The notes under the pieces are model-generated. The model saw nothing but the letters and a program-made list of their open reading frames with translations. It ran no database searches and was not told where the DNA came from. From Trichoplusia ni (taxonomy: Eukaryota; Arthropoda; Insecta; Lepidoptera; Noctuidae), in NCBI RefSeq assembly GCF_003590095.1, contig NC_039502.1, positions 1,984,001 through 2,048,000 of the forward strand: 64,000 nt of DNA. The letters run 5' to 3'. Shown in pieces: positions 63,161 to 64,000 of this stretch (the first letter of the stretch is position 1; each line of letters starts with the position of its first letter). The translations under genes were made by a program, and so were the position numbers.

Positions 63161-64000
63161 TGAGAGATGGAATAGAAATTGCCATTTTAACATGTTAATA
63201 TCAAAACACCATTACAATCATGATAGTCTATTCAGCAATATTTAACAACTTTTATATATCCTGACGCATCGTTTCCATATCTACAGTTTTACTACGAGTA
63301 GTTATGTCTTTAAAAACCCTTCTTGTGTCCATATCAGATAAGATAACTATAAATGAATGTCGTTATTGAGTGTCAATGTTTTAAGTTCAATAAAAACTTT
63401 TTAAAAGAATTCTTTTGTAGTGCCTGAAGGACAGTAGGTACGTGCAAAATATTTGGTATTTTAACCCTAATTAAATCGATATTACAATTCAAGGCGTGTT
63501 ATGGTGAAAGTGTAATGTTTTAACGGTCGAAACTTGAGTTTTTTGCTATCGTTAACAGGCCGTTTTTGTACTAAGTTGGCTTTGCATTGTATGCAATTTT
63601 GATTAACTGTTGTCAGGGTTATGCAAAAAGCTTTGTATAATGTTATAATTAATATCATAAACATCATGTAAAACAACGTTTTGATAATGATACAGCGATC
63701 TGTATTTCTAAAACACGCATGTTAGAAACTAACCTCCTTAAAGGATGGCTCAAAAATTTGTGTATTATTTTCGTCTAGATTCAAAAAATGAACTTACAAA
63801 CTATTGTTATTTCGAAAGAAAGAATGATAATATTATTTTTCTTTAATCTCCTGCTTTGTTTTATATCCAAAATCCTAGAAATATCATGCATTGTCGATGT
63901 CTCTCTGCTAGTTTATTACATGTGTGTACGTACTTCATGGTCGTACTATCGCTTCTTTAAATAAGATGTTGGCAGTTAGTCGTTAAAACGAGACGGTTAT
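63161..64000. other. AT-rich noncoding DNA
   Basis: No gene or recognised repeat to the end of the window. Confidence 0.55.

Overview
This is an AT-rich eukaryotic window with no bacterial-style gene packing, no operons and no long open frames. Its dispersed repeats point to a moth or butterfly (Lepidoptera). I recognise short Helitron-like elements whose 3' end reads, in reverse, as the familiar 'CTAGCTGTTGCCCGCGACTTCG' type; tRNA-headed SINEs ending in 'GCCCAGCAGTGGG'-like tails; and two other repeat families common in moth genomes. The assignment rests on remembered repeat families, not on a database search.

Layout. 1-5.3 kb: unannotatable AT-rich DNA with one GC-rich patch (3.2 kb) and one perfect 19-bp hairpin (4.3 kb). 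5.3-6.3 kb: two Helitron-like elements facing each other tail-to-tail, then a seven-copy decamer tandem repeat. 7.66-7.89 kb: the best gene candidate in the window, a TATA box, GC-rich leader, upstream ORF, insect-type Kozak ATG and a short coding exon ending at a GT donor on the + strand. 8.8-13.4 kb: SINE tails, one nearly complete SINE and dispersed-repeat relics. 13.4-23.6 kb: mostly featureless, with one antisense SINE. 23.6-27 kb: three further repeat relics. 27-32.2 kb: GC-rich patches, a CCCTG-core minisatellite, an interrupted 120-codon open frame and an 18-bp hairpin. 32-50 kb: a long stretch with little recognisable content, broken by CpG-rich patches near 41.6 and 42.2 kb and a SINE at 49.3 kb. 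50-56 kb: a candidate minus-strand coding relic, repeat copies and a foldback MITE. 56-64 kb: essentially unannotatable apart from one SINE/LINE tail.

Interpretation. The window looks like intergenic or long-intron DNA, possibly including the first intron of the gene whose first exon is proposed at 7.8 kb. The visible repeats are few, short and diverged, and no autonomous transposon with intact protein genes is visible. Nearly all short ORFs are what chance gives in such DNA. No CRISPR array, rRNA gene, convincing tRNA gene or complete protein-coding gene was found. The most useful leads are the 7.7-7.9 kb promoter/first exon, the paired Helitron-like elements, the 55.6-55.9 kb foldback element and the two long perfect hairpins.
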